This document shows, in pieces, positions 33,001 to 44,500 of a stretch of DNA of 64,000 nt (position 1 is the first letter of the stretch; each line of letters begins with the position of its first letter). The notes under the pieces were generated by a model. It was not told the DNA's origin. It ran no database searches and was given only the letters and a program-made list of their open reading frames with translations. The position numbers were made by a program, and so were the translations under genes. Origin of the DNA: Paenibacillus hexagrammi (GTDB taxonomy: Bacteria > Bacillota > Bacilli > Paenibacillales > NBRC-103111); the NCBI RefSeq assembly GCF_021513275.1, contig NZ_CP090978.1:4216001-4280000 (forward strand). The letters are read 5' to 3'.

Positions 33001-35418
33001 TGTCTTCGGTACCCCTTGCGTGGTCAGTACTTTATCCCACAAGTTCAAATTATCATGCACCGTAACGTAATTAATCGTCTCGGTCGGACTGCTTGTAAAA
33101 TCGGTAATCGAACCTCTAACTCCCGTTACGATCCCTGCTTCTCGGCCTTGATCTCCAGTAGCGAAGCCCTTGCCTGATCCATCACTGTCACCTTTAATCG
33201 CACCGCGGAAATTATCGTTAAAGACCGCAAAGCGTTCTCCCTTCTGCGCCCCTTTCAGTGTCTGTTTCCCCGCTGGCAGTGCAGTCGGACCTCCTGTCCA
33301 AGGCTCGCCGTAAGTAATCATGCTAGGATCGATTTGATCCTTCAGCTCGTTCGAAATTTGGCTGATGGTATCCTTGTCGATTGCCCCGAATAAGTCAAAT
33401 CGGTAGCCGTCGATATTGTATTGTTCTGCCAGATATTTGGCTGAGTCTTTGATGAATTTGCGAACCATGGGGCGTTCCGACGCGACGTCGTTGTTAACCC
33501 CCGATCCGTTCGTATAAACACCCTGATCATCTGTCCGATAGAAATAACCAGGCACGATTTTATCAAAAACAGAATAATCATCGGTTAGACCGAACGTCCA
33601 AGTATGATTGTACACAACATCAAGAACAACGCCGATTCCTTGATCGTGCAAAGCTTGAATCATTTCCTTAAACTCTCGAATCCGTTTGGAAGGATCCTCA
33701 GCTTCCGGGTGCGTCGCATAAGATCCTTCAGGCACGTTGTAGTTAACCGGGTCATAGCCCCAATTGAATTTGCGTCCTGTGTAGGCAGGGTCATCCACTT
33801 TGGTTTCATCTACCGCACCAAAATCGTAAAAAGGAAGCAGCTGAACGTGGGTGATGCCCAATTCCTTTAAGTGATCGATTCCCGTATGGATTGCAGGATT
33901 TCCCGGCAGTGTCGTTCCTGTTTTCGTGAAGGCTGCAAATTTGCCGCGCTCGTCCGCTGGAATTCCCGAATTGGAATCCATGGAAAAATCCCTCGTATGA
34001 AGCTCATAAATAACAGCATCTGTAGCGTGAACCGTACGAGGTCTTTCACCCGGCTTCCAGCCCTCCGGATTGGTTGCGTTCAAATCTATGACCGCTGATT
34101 TGCGGCTGTTCACCGAGGATGCTCTGGCATAAGGATCGAGCGCATAGGTTACCGTCCCGTCTGCAAATTCCAATTTGTACATGTAGTATTTTCCAGCAAG
34201 GTTTCCAGGCGCTTGTGCGGACCATACGCCCTCATCAGAACGGGTCATCGCGGCGTCAGTGCCGCCCTCCTTATTTTCTGTGTAGGTATCGTACAGCTTT
34301 AAAGTAACGTTTTGTGCGGTAGGAGCCCACAGCTTAAACGTACTGGACGCAGCTCCATAGGTCACTCCTAGATCGTTGCCCGAATAATAGTAGCGGGAAT
34401 CATTCAGCACATTTCTGAAAATGACCTTCGTTGGCACGTAATTCGTCCCTTGTACTTGATAGGCATGACGAACGTCTATGCTCGAAGGATCTTCGATATG
34501 CAGCTGGATACGGGTATCCGTTACTTTGGACGCATGAATGTCCACATAGACACTCGAAGTGACATCTCGTAACTGCAGGCCTTGAAGCGCTTCATCCGAT
34601 ACAGGCACGTTGCTGACTGCATAGATCGTGTCCCCGGCATCCATCAAAGCCGTACGAAAGTTTTTAGCCAGCACATCCAGAGGTCGCGAGATCGTCATAC
34701 CTTCCAGAAAAGCAGTAACAATTAACGTATCGCCTGCTTTCAAGCTCGATTGAGGAGTAATCGACAAAGAGCCGTTCTCGAGCGTAACCCCTTCAACCGG
34801 TTGGTTGATAAGCCAGACTGGCGACACCTCCGACTTTTCCCCTTTGTCCGAATACCTGACTGCTTTTAATTGAACAGAAGTATCAATGACGATTTGGCTT
34901 GTTTCAATGACAAGACCTGGCACGTAGACCACAGAATTATCCCCATCCCGAGGGTTCGTATTTGCTGCATCCGAAAAGACATCGGACCAGCTGCCGGAGT
35001 GAGGAAGAAAGCGATAGCTATAGGTCCCAGGCGATAACGGAATCGTAACGGAGAAAATTCCGGGCGACTCCTCCGCCATAGGGATCCCCGTATTATCCCA
35101 TCCATTCATGGAACCGACTAGATACAATGACGGGCCTTCATATGCAATTCGAAAAGTGACGGTACCGTCCGGATTGACAATTGGACCCGCCGGCTGCTGT
35201 ACGCTGCCGCTGCCGCCACTACTACTGACACCGTCAATACTGCCACTACTACCATAAGCCGAATCAGTAACCGTCGCCGATTGTACTGCAGTTGAGGTCG
35301 AATCCGAATTCATCGCAGGATCCGCTAAAGCGCTTACTGTATGTACAGGGGCTATCGCTCCAATTACAAGTGAAGCGGCAAGCAATGTGGAGAGACCTTT
35401 CATTCGTTTGAGCTTCAT
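30071..35418 (-). CDS. S-layer-anchored type I pullulanase (GH13), tail frameshifted
   Basis: About 1780 residues; ATG 35418 after AGGAG. Signal peptide 1-33; CBM48/E-set-like 80-170; N-terminal pullulanase modules to 450; GH13 catalytic domain 465-870 with VIYELHTRDFS, VVLDVVYNHTW, YRFDLFGAID (nucleophile Asp near 675), TYGEPWTGG (Glu) and NYVTVHDN; two Big_2 domains 1010-1175; CBM41/PUD (VVYQRPDQDYSDWNLWVWD) 1185-1285; Gly/Ser linker near 1375-1400; a pre-SLH module ending HFSTY (near 1582); three SLH repeats from 1593. Splits alpha-1,6 links in pullulan and starch at the cell surface. Near 30159 one G of GGG is missing, turning the end of SLH 3 into junk ending at 30064; the correct frame (SENGSFVPQGLATRAESAAV) ends at TAA 30071. 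Confidence 0.9.
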
Positions 35419-35460
35419 TACGATTCTCCTTCATGATCAAAATTTACCTTCGAAACAACG

Positions 35461-35474
35461 TGGAAACGTTTGCA
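35461..35474. promoter_or_regulatory. cre-like catabolite operator
   Basis: TGGAAACGTTTGCA fits TGNAANCGNTNNCA, the CcpA (or MalR-type LacI-family) site, 43 bp before the pullulanase start. Glucose repression or maltose control of the enzyme is expected. Confidence 0.6.
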
Positions 35475-35521
35475 CAATTACATAGAAATAAACGCCTCAG
35501 CCCTTTCTCCTAAAATAAAAT

Positions 35522-35562
35522 AACCCCGCATCTCCCTTACTCGAGATTGCGGGGTTGTTTTA
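35522..35562 (-). terminator. strong hairpin terminator
   Basis: AACCCCGCA (35522-35530) pairs with TGCGGGGTT (35548-35556), T-rich on both sides. It ends transcription arriving from the MBL gene or beyond, 350 bp upstream. Confidence 0.7.
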
Positions 35563-35904
35563 AACCTTCCAGAGGTTTAAAAGCATTGCCCTTAAGTTTA
35601 AAGTACGAGTCATTTAAAACTTAAACAAACTATAAGCTGAAAAACGGAATCAGTCAATTACTGTTTTTATAGGATTATTTTCCCATGCATATCCTTCCTA
35701 GATCTGTGAATTTCACGTTCACAGCCATGTCGGCAAGGTAAGATTACCTAGAGCCGAAGGCATTTTCGACAGCAATCTCTATGAACCTACAGCAATATAC
35801 GCGAGAGGTATTTGGCAAGTACCCAGGATCCTTTGGCAATTGCCCAGAATCATCTCCGGTTAGACCTAGTCCCCGGTATGAATCTGATTCGAAGTGATAA
35901 CAGC
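35563..35904. other. non-coding stretch with nested hairpins
   Basis: No convincing gene. Around 35735-35755 TCGGC and GCCGA enclose GGTAA and TTACC; just before, TGTGAA and TTCACA form a second hairpin (35706-35723). This could be a structured RNA in the long tail between the MBL gene and its terminator. I cannot match it to a known riboswitch. Confidence 0.3.
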
Positions 35905-36651
35905 TTACTCCTTCGTAAAATGATAGGAAGCTAGCGGTTCTGCCAGCCGAGGCAGCTCTCGCGAGTGGAACTTCTCCCGCGCCTTGCCTTCCAGATAATC
36001 GTCCACATAATGCATGAGAACACTTTTCTTCTGAATGTCCGCAGGCAGCGACTTGATTTCTTCCAAGGAAGTATGTGAAGGCAGCACATCATCCTGCATG
36101 TGGCACTCATAGAAGATTCGTTCTACGGAACCGCTGATGGATTGCAAATATGCTGCATCAAGCACCGTATCGCCGCTGAAATAAAAATAAGGCTTACACA
36201 GCAGCCCATAGCTTAACATGCCGGGAACATGCAAGGTCTTCACCAGCTCAAATTCCACGCCCGCTATCTCGAAGCAAGTTTCAACCGGCACCACTTCAAA
36301 ATAATCCTCCAATACCCGCTTCCCTCTTGTTGTCAGCTCCAGACCATGGCGAAGGCACTGCCAGAGATCATCAACAAGTCCTGTAGGAACAAATAATCTC
36401 GGCTTCTGCGCGGCGGGGTATACCCGATGAAACAGAGCTAGCTTTTGCAGGCCGTTGATATGATCTTCGTGCAAATGCGTAATAAAGATGTTCCTCACAT
36501 CATTCAATTTCATCCCCAGCTGATGTAGGCTTAGATGATTGGACTCCGGAAAATCAATCGCTAGATTGGTTCGATCCAACTGAATCAAAGCGCTGTTATG
36601 TCCTTGGAGGACGCTGAAGCCGTCGCCACAGCCCAAAAAAGTAAGCTTCAT
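35905..36651 (-). CDS. MBL-fold metallohydrolase (RNase Z-like)
   Basis: 248 residues. MKLTFLGCGDGFSVLQGHNSALIQ begins the fold; THLHEDHINGLQKL near 58 is the zinc-binding H-x-H-x-D-H; FYFSGDTVLDAAYL near 155 gives the bridging Asp; VLMHYVDDY near 220 the last His. The short length, lack of an RNase Z exosite and of a CPSF domain make it a stand-alone hydrolase of unknown substrate. Divergent from the histidine kinase gene 91 bp away. Confidence 0.8.
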   Translation of the reverse strand: MKLTFLGCGDGFSVLQGHNSALIQLDRTNLAIDFPESNHLSLHQLGMKLNDVRNIFITHLHEDHINGLQKLALFHRVYPAAQKPRLFVPTGLVDDLWQCLRHGLELTTRGKRVLEDYFEVVPVETCFEIAGVEFELVKTLHVPGMLSYGLLCKPYFYFSGDTVLDAAYLQSISGSVERIFYECHMQDDVLPSHTSLEEIKSLPADIQKKSVLMHYVDDYLEGKAREKFHSRELPRLAEPLASYHFTKE

Positions 36652-36742
36652 CCTAATCTCCCAACCTTATCTATAATTTGATGGTAGTCGAAACCCGATG
36701 TAAATTGTATCATGGCAAGAGAACACAATAACGGGAGGAACT

Positions 36743-38482
36743 ATGAACACCAAGACTGCTATGCAAAAAAAACAGCTCCGCTTTTCCGCATTTATCCTGA
36801 TGATTGCCTTAATTATTGTACTATTAACGGACAGTGTCTTCTACCATTTTACGAAAAGTATGCTGACTTCCCAGCTAGAGGAACGGATGCAGCTGATCGC
36901 TGACAATGTGGCTGTTTCCATCAAGCTTTCGAAAACTGGACAATCGTATGTGGAGAACCTGATCGGCGTGAATCTTCGGACAGCCTCCGTAGCGGCCCAA
37001 TATCGCTTAAATCCTGACATCGAGAAAGTATCGAATGAAGAGCTTGTACAACTCAGTAAAGAATTAATGGTGGACCATATCACCTTAATGAAACGAAGCG
37101 GTGATGACATCATCGGATATAAATCATCGGACCCTAAGGAAATCAATCTGAGTACCAAAGGCTGGAGCCATGACTGGTTCAAGGCGTTCAATCAATTGCT
37201 TGACACTACAAATGCAAATGTAGCTTCCGGGCAAACCCTTCCTCACTACTGGTCAGGCCCTCTCAACACATCGTCAAGCAATCCGCAATATGTAGATAAA
37301 TGGGGCTATTATTACGACGGTACAACGAACTACATCATCGACCCTTATGTGCATGATACTTACTACAACGAATATCAGGAGAAGACAGGTGTTGATTCCG
37401 TCATTCAAGAAATGGTTCACAATAATACGAATAACGGAGCTAAGGAAATCAGCATCTTTAATCCTCCTATCTTTCTCAAACAGCAAGAGCAATATAAACA
37501 GGAAGGATATACCTGGTTTGCAGACCGGGAAATCCTGTTCGGCTCCTACACCATGAAAGATGATCGGGATCGCGAGTACGTCCAAGAGGTAATGAGCACC
37601 AAGCAGCGTAAACAATTTATATCCACCTTAGATGGCAAGCAATATCTCAAAATGTTCATTCCGCTTCAGCTGGACTTCCCGGTTGTGGTCGGTCTAACCG
37701 CCGATTACGAGCAGGTCCAAGCATCCCTTCGGCAGCAGCAAACCAGCCTGCTGATATTGATCGTATCCACGGCAATTGTCGCTTTTATCATCGTGTTCCT
37801 GTCCATTCGTCTGATCAACCGCAACAAGGAGGCGGCGGTAGAGAGTATTCAAGAAGTATATATCGAGAACATCGATTCCCTATTTCGTTCTATGAAAGAA
37901 CAGCGGCACGACTTTAACAATCATGTAGCGACGATCTCTTCTCTGGTGTATTTCAAGCAATACGAAGAATTGCAGAAATATACGAACGAATTTATCGGCG
38001 AAACCACCGCCTTAAACGATATCATTCAGATCAATGTCCCGGCCCTCTGCGCGATCGTACAGTCCAAGGTCATACAGGCCGTCGAACGCAAAATCAATTT
38101 CCAGCATGAAGTCGAGAATCTGAATCGCCTGCAACTCGGAGCCTTGAAGGCAACGGACATGGTTAAAATCGTCAGTAATCTAGTGGATAATGCCTTTGAA
38201 GCGGTCTCTCATTCAGGTAAAGCTTCAGACCTCGAAGTGAAATTAATCGGACGTATCGAGAACAAGCAGCTCGTATTTGAAGTCATTAATAACGGCCTGC
38301 CTATCCCTGAGAACATGCAGAATAAAATATTTGAAGCCGGCTTCACGACCAAAGCATCTTCAGGAAAGAACTCAGGTCTAGGTCTCCATATCGTGAAAAA
38401 AATCGTAGATACCTACCACGGAAGCATTCATGTCAAAAGTGATGATGACCAGACCCGATTCCAGGTGGCCATTCCTGTCTAA
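36743..38482 (+). CDS. sensor histidine kinase, DcuS/CitA-like with Spo0B-type H-box
   Basis: 579 residues; GGGAGG before ATG 36743. TM1 residues 14-36, extracytoplasmic sensor 37-330 (dCACHE-like, with YYYDGTTNYIIDPY), TM2 about 331-355. The dimerisation helix holds MKEQRHDFNNHVATISSL near 385, the H-x-F-N-N-H box of the DcuS/CitA and AgrC-like kinases, then HATPase_c: NLVDNAFEAVSHSGK (N-box) and SGLGLHIVKKIVDTYHGSI (G-box). No response regulator adjoins it, so it is an orphan here. Its neighbours are the MBL hydrolase (divergent) and the giant glycosidase (convergent), so no target can be inferred. Confidence 0.88.
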   Translation: MNTKTAMQKKQLRFSAFILMIALIIVLLTDSVFYHFTKSMLTSQLEERMQLIADNVAVSIKLSKTGQSYVENLIGVNLRTASVAAQYRLNPDIEKVSNEELVQLSKELMVDHITLMKRSGDDIIGYKSSDPKEINLSTKGWSHDWFKAFNQLLDTTNANVASGQTLPHYWSGPLNTSSSNPQYVDKWGYYYDGTTNYIIDPYVHDTYYNEYQEKTGVDSVIQEMVHNNTNNGAKEISIFNPPIFLKQQEQYKQEGYTWFADREILFGSYTMKDDRDREYVQEVMSTKQRKQFISTLDGKQYLKMFIPLQLDFPVVVGLTADYEQVQASLRQQQTSLLILIVSTAIVAFIIVFLSIRLINRNKEAAVESIQEVYIENIDSLFRSMKEQRHDFNNHVATISSLVYFKQYEELQKYTNEFIGETTALNDIIQINVPALCAIVQSKVIQAVERKINFQHEVENLNRLQLGALKATDMVKIVSNLVDNAFEAVSHSGKASDLEVKLIGRIENKQLVFEVINNGLPIPENMQNKIFEAGFTTKASSGKNSGLGLHIVKKIVDTYHGSIHVKSDDDQTRFQVAIPV

Positions 38483-38531
38483 ATGCTTATCGGATACGAT
38501 ACCCGACTTCGATTCACTCGCCTTAAACAAG

Positions 38532-38569
38532 AAAGCCGCGTCAGCTGTAAATTCCAGCGACGCGGCTTT
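38532..38569. terminator. bidirectional terminator
   Basis: AAAGCCGCGTC (38532-38542) pairs with GACGCGGCTTT (38559-38569), between the converging kinase and giant glycosidase genes. Confidence 0.85.
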
Positions 38570-38580
38570 TCTGATTTCAT

Positions 38581-41500
38581 TTATTTGCTTAGGTAAAGCT
38601 TATACAATCCGTAAATCATTTTAGCGGCTTCCGCTCTTGATGCGCTATCTTTCGGCGCGAAAAGTCCGCTTGCTTTGCCGCTGAGAATACCGGCCTTTTG
38701 CATAGCTGCTACGCTGCTGACAGCGTAGGATGCGATCTCAGACTTGTCTGAGAAATCCGACGTCCCTGTTGCAATCTGCGATTGATCTGTGAAGTCCCCT
38801 GCACCTGCTGTATCTGCTGTACCTACAGTCGCAGCCAGATCGATACCTGCCGCTTGTGCAGCGCGGTATGCCATAACGGCCATATCTTCCCTTGTAATCG
38901 CATCGTTTACGCCAAAGGTGCCGTCATCTTTACCCTGCACAATGCCCAGCTTCTGTGCCGCGGATACGGAGCTGTAGTACCAAGCATCCTTCTCCACATC
39001 GCTGAATGTACTGCTTGCATGCTCACTTGTTAGATCGAATGCATACATCAGCATTTTCAGGAATTGCGCACGGGTAACCTGTTGATTCGGCGTAAATTCA
39101 TGAGCGCCCGTGCCATCGACGATATCTCGCGCAGCCAGTGCTTGAACGCTTGCCTTCGCCCAAGCAGCTTCATCCATGTCATGGAAGTCTACGGTTCGCG
39201 TTACGGCCGCGTACTTGCTGAAGTGGGTCGCTGTAAACTCAGCTTGACCGGTTTGCTCATTGTAACGCGTATTCTTGATGAGCTCCATCTCTCCGTTATC
39301 CTTGATGTAGTAGACGACAACGGTATTCGGACCTTCACCCGGTTGAAGCGCATGATTCATGGCGACCTGAATGCCGTTTGCGCCAAAATCAGTTACTTTC
39401 TCACCATCTGCGTTAACAAAGAAATCATAAACATCATGCTCGCCTACCAGCGCCTTAGCCTCTGCCGGCAAAGATTCCTTATCTACTTTGACAGCGGACA
39501 GCTCAAGCTCGCTTGCCCCGCCCTGCTTGTCAGCAAAATGCGTCGGATCAATCGTAAGCGTTACGCCGCCAAGATCAAGCGTGATCGACTCCACCTTTTT
39601 CTCTTTAGCCGCTTGCAATTGCGCTGTTGTCAGCTTAACGTTTACATCTTTCACTTCGCCGGATACTTGAACTTGAATGACCACATGTCTGGCATCATCC
39701 GCGCCGATCACTTGATTGAAATCGGACGCTCCGATTTGTACCGTCACTTTTCCCGACGCATCGGACATGGCTTCAGGCAGGATCAGCATGCTGCCTTCCG
39801 CTCTGCCAGTTGGCTCGCTTGAACCTCCACCCGAGCTAGAGCCGGAACCATTCGAGCCCTTCTTCTGCCCGGAGATGTTCAGGATCAACGTGCCGGATAC
39901 GGCTGGGTTGCCCACGGATTGAGCCTTCACGGTCACGCTGCCATTGGCAACGGCTGTTACCAGCCCCGCTGAGGTAATGGTCGCGTAAGCCGATCCGTCT
40001 GCGATGGACCATGTCACGTCTTTGTTCGTTGCGTCAGCCGGCATCACGTCAGCTGCCAGCTGCAGTGTACCGCCTTTGCTCGTAATTTCGTTAACTCCGT
40101 TAGGAGCCTTCACCGTGATGCTTTCTACCGCAACATCCGTTTGGTTCGAAGGCATAAGCTGAGGTGTAATCGTTGGACCCCATACTTCCATGGCATCCGG
40201 ACCGCTTTCTTGCGGTACAAAATGTACCCGATCGATCGCCAGCTTGCGCGGCTCTGTCTGACCCACTTGGTAATGCGTGTGATACACCATAAACAGTTCT
40301 TTACCGTCCGGGGACTGAACAAGCGAATGATGGCCCGCTCCCGGTACGATCGTATTTGACTTCATAATCGGGTTGTACGCATACTTCGTCCAAGGTCCCA
40401 TTGGTGTCGGAGCCGTTGCGTAGCCAACACCGTAATCAGGGCTCTCGAAATGGTTGCCCGAATATGTCAGATAGTAAGTTCCGTTATGCTTGATCACGAA
40501 CGGACCTTCGTTGATATCCGCAACAGGCTGTTTTTGGCTATGCTCCCAATCCTGCGTCGCTTTGAACATGAACTTCAGGGTATCTTCCTTGATCGTTTTC
40601 ATATCATCGTTTAGTTCCGCAGCCCAGATTTCGTTGTCATTGTTGAAACGAACGAAATACATATATCTCTTGCCGTCATCGTCTGTAAATACATGGGCAT
40701 CGATTTCCGGTGTGTTCGGATGAATCGGCTGTTTCACATCCTGTACGAATGGTCCAAGAGGCGAGCTGCTTGTCGCAACGGCCAGACGTTCTTCAACCGC
40801 ATAGTACAGGTAGAAGACTCCGTCTTTCTCTCTGACTTCAGGCGCCCAGAATCGGTCGTTGCCCCAAGAGTCTGCTTTGCTTAGAGCAAGCTGCTGCTGT
40901 TCGGTCCAATGCACCAAATCCGGGGACGTGTATACTTTAAAGCCTTGACCTGTTCCGTTCCAATTGGTTGTAGTCGCGTACAGGTAGTAAGTACCTTGAT
41001 AGTAGAGCACGTAAGGATCGGCTACGTTAGGCAGCACCGAGTTCGAATAGGTTGGTCCTGTCAGCGAATCCTGGTAGGACGAAACCTTCACGTTATCGAA
41101 GGTAGCTTCTGCATTCCATGTGCGCAGACCGATTTGGCCGGTGCTTAAGTACGTATTGTCCACGAGATCAAATTTTGGATAAGCGTTCACATTCAGCGGA
41201 TTGTCATCGATGTACACTTGGATATGGCCGCCGCTGACATTCAGCTTGAAATGATAGTTCTGATTCAGATGAATCGGAAGCTTTCTGGAAGCAATCTCCG
41301 TCCAGCTGCCGTTCGCCATTTTACCTAACACTGAGGTTTGATTGGCTGCATTGATTCCCAGATAATATCCGTCAAACGCATTAGCACCAATGGAAGGATT
41401 GGATGCTCTGAAAATCACACCCGCTTCCTCACCGCTCTTGATTTGCACGTCGGCTTCGAGTGAATAGTCTGTAAAAGATGGCGTATTCAGTACGGATTTG

Positions 41501-44500
41501 TAACCTGAACCACTGTTTACATGGTATTGTCCATCAACAACCGTCCAATTGCCGCCATAAGACGACCAGGACACTGCATCACCAGTAAAGTCTGTGCTGT
41601 ACAAAGTATCAGGTGCCGGTGCGTCATCAAGCACGGTCACTATGCTCTGAGAGCTAAAGTCACCATACTCCGTTACCGCGCGGATGACTGTTCTGCCCGG
41701 AGCTTTCGCCGTGACCAAACCAGTGCTCGATACGGTGGCAATATCGGTATTATCCGAAGTCCATACCACATCGCTGCCGCTTGCTCCCTGATTTTGAAGT
41801 TGGCCGGTTTCACCTGCATGCAGCGTTAAGGTCGCTGGGTCTAGATCAACGCCGCCTTGAATCGTTCTCACTGCAAAATAATCGAACTTCGCATCAATGG
41901 GGTTGTTCGTTGCGACAATGTTGTTCGCGAAGAATCCCACTTTGATATTGCTTAGGTTAGCTGTTACCGGATCTGCGGCTTGAATCCATTCATACCCGTT
42001 CCAATAGTAGGTCGTATACACGTTGCCGAGCTTCTTGATCTTGAGTGTAACGGTATCCGTACCCGGATGCGGAGCAAAGTTACCCGGCTTTTGATACGTT
42101 CTGTTGATTTCATAAGCAGTTTCCAGTGTTTTGCCGTCAACCCACACATGCGCAAGCTTGACGAAATTGTCGGCATTCTGCCAGACGAACAATCCGGCCT
42201 GCTGATGGTTGAGGGCGATAGGCGCTGTTACTTTCGTTACAATTTCAAAGTTACTGTCAGCTGCTACGTCTTGCAAGAAAACGTTATTCTGGCTGTTATT
42301 ATCTTGATACACATCCGTAGGCGTCGTATGAATCGTCATAAAGCCCGGATTTTTCGTTAAGCTCCAATTGCTACTGCTTTCTTGGAAGATGGACCAATCG
42401 CTGCCTAGTGCTGCGTTGTCAAAACGATCGACTTTGTAAGCAGTTAAATCAGGCTCCGTAGGCAATCCGCGTACAGTCACGACGCACTCTGCGTAGACGG
42501 ACGCATCCGCAGCGCTTTGCACCTTGATCGTCGTAGTACCTACTGCCAGAGCTTGGATTCCCAGGTTTACGATACCCGATGCCGAATCCGAGCCGGTTTT
42601 AGCAGCTGTCGCAATGGACGGATTGGATGAGCTAATGATCAAGTCATTATTGGACGAAGCCACTGGCTTCAACATGGCCGTCAGCTCGGCTGCGGCGCCT
42701 GCCGTAACAGTCAGACTTGGCTTGTCCAGCAAAATGGATTCAATTGGAGCCGCTCCATCGCTGTTAACACGTTCCAGAATAATGCTGTCAACTTGCGCGA
42801 AGTTCGCATTCGCAGCCAGTCTGATGGTATTATTACCGGCTTGCAGGGTTACATCAATGGATGTCGGGTTCATATGATTCCAGCCATAATTTTTGTAAGC
42901 AATCTTCTGTGCTGTACCGCCATTGACCACAACATCCTGCTGCGCTGCAGCTCCGCCTGCCGAACCGTTATCCGCCATGACAATCAGCGTATAGGTTCCA
43001 GCATGCTCTACGTTCGCTTGGAACTCCACATAATCGCTGCCCGCTTGATCCAGATGGCCCACGACTTTACCACCCGAAGCATTATCTTCGTTGGCAACTG
43101 CAGCCGCGCCGCCCAATACCGCAGCTTCCGCTTCGTATTTGTAGCGCTCAACAACCGGCGTTCCCGATGGCTGCTTCATGGATTCTCCATAGGCCGCAGG
43201 TGTTCCAAAGTTCGGTGTACCATCCGCATTCCATGTAAATTTCTGCGCTCTCACACTGCGATTACCCCAGCTGCCGCCGGAATTCTTGTCTGCGTGATAT
43301 ACAATCCAATCTTCCGTACCGTCAGGAGACTTCGTGAAGGAATTATGTCCCGGGCCGAAGGCAGATGCTGTTTTGCTGAATACAGGACCGGATTTCGTCC
43401 AGGAGGAAGCATTCAAGACATCTCCATCCGTGTTTGTCAGCATGCCGAGGTTATAATCATCCGTCCAGCTGCCGCTTGCGGAATACACGATGAACGTCTT
43501 GCCATCCTTGCTCAGCACTTCAGGACCTTCGTTAATGTTCGGTGTACCATTCAGCTCCCAGGCTTGATCTGGAGTTGAAATCATCACCCTTGGTCCGCTG
43601 ATCGTCCATGGGTTGCTCATAGGAGCAATGTAGATGTTCTGGCGCACATTGGTATCGCCTTCCCATCCGGACCAGACAAAATACTTCGTATTGTCCGCTT
43701 TAACAAGTACCGTTCCGTCAATTGCCCATTTGTTCGTGGAGTCGGCAATTTTGCCTTTGAACGTATAGGTTCCTTGAGGGTCTTGTGTATCCGACTCGAG
43801 CACATACATGCGGTGATTGTTGTTGTTGCCGTCATCTGCCGCAACGTAGATATACCATTTGCCGTCCAGATAGGTGAGCTCAGGCGCCCACAGCTCTTTG
43901 GAATACATCGTGCCGCTTGGCGGCGTGTACACCGTTACACGAGGCGATGTGCCGATATCTTGCAGTCGTTTGGCTTTTGCCACTTGAATGGCTGAATCTT
44001 TATCCGATTTTACATAGTAGTAGTATCCGTCTTTAAAGACTACACTCGGGTCCGCCGAACCTGCATCGGATCCTACTGGAACGATTGGATTTCTAAAGGA
44101 TTCACTCGCTCCTACCGTTACGTGAACGACAGCTGTTTTCACTCCATTAGCCGTATCGACAGCCGTTACAGTAATATCGGCCGTTCCTTGACCAACACCG
44201 GTAACTACACCGTGAGAATCAACGGAAGCGATCGCCGTATTGCTCGATGCCCATGTCACTTGCTGGTTCGCTGCATCGATCGGCTCGAAGTCAGGAATCA
44301 GCGTTTTGCTTTCATCGACTTTCAAGCTCAATTCGCTCATTGGCAGGGAAACCGAATCCACACTTTTACCTGAATACACAGGCAGCATAGCTTGTTTGTC
44401 CAATCCGGATGCCGACCATTTCACATGCAAGCTCGAATCGCCTTCTGCGTGTGCGTACTCGATTTTGACCGCATACATGTGACCCTCAGTCAGATTCACG

